Of a stretch of 64,000 bases of DNA, positions 62,515-64,000 are shown in pieces. A program made the translations under genes and the position numbers. Below the pieces are notes generated by a model. That model did no database searches. It saw nothing but the letters and a program-made list of their open reading frames with translations, and was not told the origin of the DNA. Source of the DNA: Clostridiales bacterium (GTDB lineage: Bacteria > Bacillota > Clostridia > Saccharofermentanales > Saccharofermentanaceae); NCBI GenBank assembly GCA_017545245.1, contig JAFWPB010000056.1, positions 1 through 64,000 on the forward strand, written 5' to 3'. Every line of letters starts with the position of its first letter. Position 1 is the first letter of the stretch.

Positions 62515-62618
62515 AAATAATGCCTGCTTTCTTAAGATACAACGATATTCTACCATATTGAGCAATGGGGAGAATAAAAATGATAGAATAATATTAGTTT
62601 GGAAGGGAGGATCAGCCT

Positions 62619-63944
62619 ATGAATATGTTGGAATTGATCGAGAAAAAACGTGATGGCGGTGTGCTTACCGAAAATGAGATCCAGTTCTTTGTGGACGGCG
62701 TAACCGATAAAAGCATTCCGGATTACCAGATTTCAGCTTTCCTTATGGCTGTTTTGTGGCGGGGAATGACGGATGAAGAAACGACACAGCTTACCCTGGC
62801 CATGTCCCGCTCCGGTGAAATCTGCGATCTTTCCGCGATACCCGGAATCAAGGTGGACAAGCACAGCACGGGCGGTGTAGGCGACAAAGTCACTCCCATA
62901 TTGCTTCCGATCGTCAGTTCTTTTGGCATACCATGCGTGAAACTATCCGGCAGAGGACTCGGTTTCACAGGTGGAACGATCGATAAATTCGAGTCGATTG
63001 AGGGATTTAGGACCAGTATCGATCCAAGTGAATTCCCGGGTAAGATCCAGAAATGCGGCATGCTTTTAGGCGGCCAGACTGAGGGCCTGGCGACCTGTGA
63101 TAAATATCTCTATGCACTTCGTGATGTGACAGGAACGGTGCCATCGATTCCTTTGATCGCGTCCAGCATCATGAGCAAAAAAATCGCGGGCGGCGCGGAT
63201 GCGATCGTGCTCGATATCACCTGCGGCAGCGGTGCTTTTATGAAGGATCAGGCGTCGGCGCGTGAACTTGCGCGTCAGATGATTGCGATCGGAAAGCTTG
63301 CCGGAAAGCCTGTTTCCTGTGTTTTAACGTCGATGGAACAGCCTCTGGGCGACCGTGTCGGAAATATCCTTGAGATGCAGGAAGTGTTTGATGCTTTGTC
63401 TGGAAAAGCACTGGCGGACGTGGAGGAGGTCGTTCTGGCGATGGCGTCGGAGATGCTGCGGCATACAGATGTCGGCAAGGACAAGTCTTCGGATGAACTG
63501 ATCGATATGTGCCGCGAGAAACTGAATAACGGGGAAGCGCTCGCTAAGTTCCAGGAGCTGATCCTTTCGCAGGGCGGCCAGCTGGATTCGTCTGGTTCTC
63601 CGATCTTTGTGGATGAACCTTTTGAAGTCATGAAAGATTACGCCACGGATGATGGCTATGTGACACGCTGCGATGCGCTTTCTGTCGGGGAAGCTTCCTG
63701 CCTTCTCGGTGCAGGCAGAATGGAAAAGACCGACGTGATCGATATGGGCGCCGGAATCAGGCTGTATAAGAAAGTCGGCGATCCGGTCAAGAGAGGAGAT
63801 CCGCTGTATTCACTGTATACGGGTTCGAAGAACGTGGTTGGTGAAGAGCGCATCGATGAAGCTCTGTATAAGATGGAAAGTGCTTTTGCCATAGGAAAAG
63901 AGCCGGCTTCGAAGATCGTGGATGTCATTGATGTGATTTCATGA
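62619..63944 (+). CDS. pdp: Pyrimidine-nucleoside phosphorylase
   Basis: Phosphorolyses uridine, thymidine or deoxyuridine to free base and (deoxy)ribose-1-phosphate. The 441-residue protein has KVDKHSTGGVGDKVT, SGRGLGFTGGTIDKFESI and TCGSGAFMKDQ. Length and motifs fit the Firmicutes Pdp/DeoA group; separation of Pdp from thymidine phosphorylase is not certain. RBS GGAAGGGAGGA before ATG. Monocistronic as far as visible; a new promoter follows directly after the stop. Confidence 0.92.
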   Translation: MNMLELIEKKRDGGVLTENEIQFFVDGVTDKSIPDYQISAFLMAVLWRGMTDEETTQLTLAMSRSGEICDLSAIPGIKVDKHSTGGVGDKVTPILLPIVSSFGIPCVKLSGRGLGFTGGTIDKFESIEGFRTSIDPSEFPGKIQKCGMLLGGQTEGLATCDKYLYALRDVTGTVPSIPLIASSIMSKKIAGGADAIVLDITCGSGAFMKDQASARELARQMIAIGKLAGKPVSCVLTSMEQPLGDRVGNILEMQEVFDALSGKALADVEEVVLAMASEMLRHTDVGKDKSSDELIDMCREKLNNGEALAKFQELILSQGGQLDSSGSPIFVDEPFEVMKDYATDDGYVTRCDALSVGEASCLLGAGRMEKTDVIDMGAGIRLYKKVGDPVKRGDPLYSLYTGSKNVVGEERIDEALYKMESAFAIGKEPASKIVDVIDVIS

Positions 63945-63951
63945 ACACTTC

Positions 63952-63980
63952 TTGCACCTGCTCTCAATGATTGTTATAAT
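63952..63980 (+). promoter_or_regulatory. Promoter reading out of the window
   Basis: TTGCAC (63952-63957), a 17-base spacer and TATAAT (63975-63980): a strong vegetative promoter for a gene beyond the window end. Confidence 0.8.
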
Positions 63981-63986
63981 CAATGA

Positions 63987-63998
63987 GAACGAATGTTC
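63987..63998. promoter_or_regulatory. LexA (SOS) box
   Basis: GAACGAATGTTC matches the Gram-positive LexA consensus GAAC-N4-GTTC. It begins seven bases after the -10 box and covers the expected transcription start, so LexA would block initiation. The controlled gene is outside the window; lexA itself is a possibility. Confidence 0.7.
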
Positions 63999-64000
63999 AT

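Overview
The window looks like chromosomal DNA of an anaerobic, low-to-mid GC member of the Clostridia (Bacillota). Evidence: strong AGGAGG-type ribosome binding sites, frequent ATGA gene overlaps, a CIRCE operator before groES-groEL, two LytR-CpsA-Psr proteins, an HndB-like ferredoxin, an [FeFe]-hydrogenase-like regulator, NAD-malic enzyme, a large clostridial-type glutamine synthetase, single-chain PurL, and DUF3048/DUF4340/DUF711 families. Gene content and long Thr/Glu-rich linkers would fit a gut or rumen clostridium, but I cannot name a genus. Nearly all DNA is coding. I see no prophage, insertion sequence, rRNA or CRISPR array.

Layout. (1) 1-215: an edge-truncated copy of a multi-hairpin intergenic repeat. 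Its inverted partner lies at 56983-57205. (2) 370-2280 minus: glutamine synthetase. (3) 2463-7482: a redox-signalling-like cluster of two DRTGG proteins, two GHKL ATPases, an [FeFe]-hydrogenase-like Fe-S protein lacking the proton-transfer cysteine, a PHP phosphoesterase, an orphan HndB-like ferredoxin and a membrane protein. (4) 7627-11802: malic enzyme, an Lrp regulator, an aminotransferase and release factor 2. (5) 11902-15003 minus: a giant acidic single-span membrane protein. (6) 15200-16170: a ComEA-like DNA receptor, tRNA-Leu(TAA), initiator tRNA-Met. (7) 16239-20949: an unusual membrane sensor/MFS/sigma-like trio, then an LCP protein. (8) 21072-24402: groES-groEL, a membrane protein, an acyl-ACP thioesterase. 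(9) 24503-36583: a gliding-type ABC exporter operon (ATPase, permease, GldG-like, DUF4340, beta-propeller), then CYTH, two flavoproteins, a metallo-beta-lactamase-fold enzyme and the ACT-DUF711 pair. (10) 36623-42224: a lipoprotein, argH, an acetyltransferase, a zinc-ribbon protein, argG and a class IV aminotransferase, with palindromes at the arg promoters. (11) 42250-55939: htpG, purL, rsmA, zapA-like, U32 peptidase, dut, CorA-like, an inactive-looking hydrolase, tsaD, smpB. (12) 56015-64000: VanZ-like, the second hairpin array, a DUF3048 lipoprotein, LCP plus a degenerate PP2C/SH3 protein, a Gfo/Idh oxidoreductase, pyrimidine-nucleoside phosphorylase, and finally a promoter with a LexA-type box leading out of the window.

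The two signals not explained by ordinary genes are the paired, inverted, four-hairpin TAAGTCGG elements and a 9-mer (AAAAGCACT/AGTGCTTTT) found at least 19 times where about 0.5 would be expected by chance.
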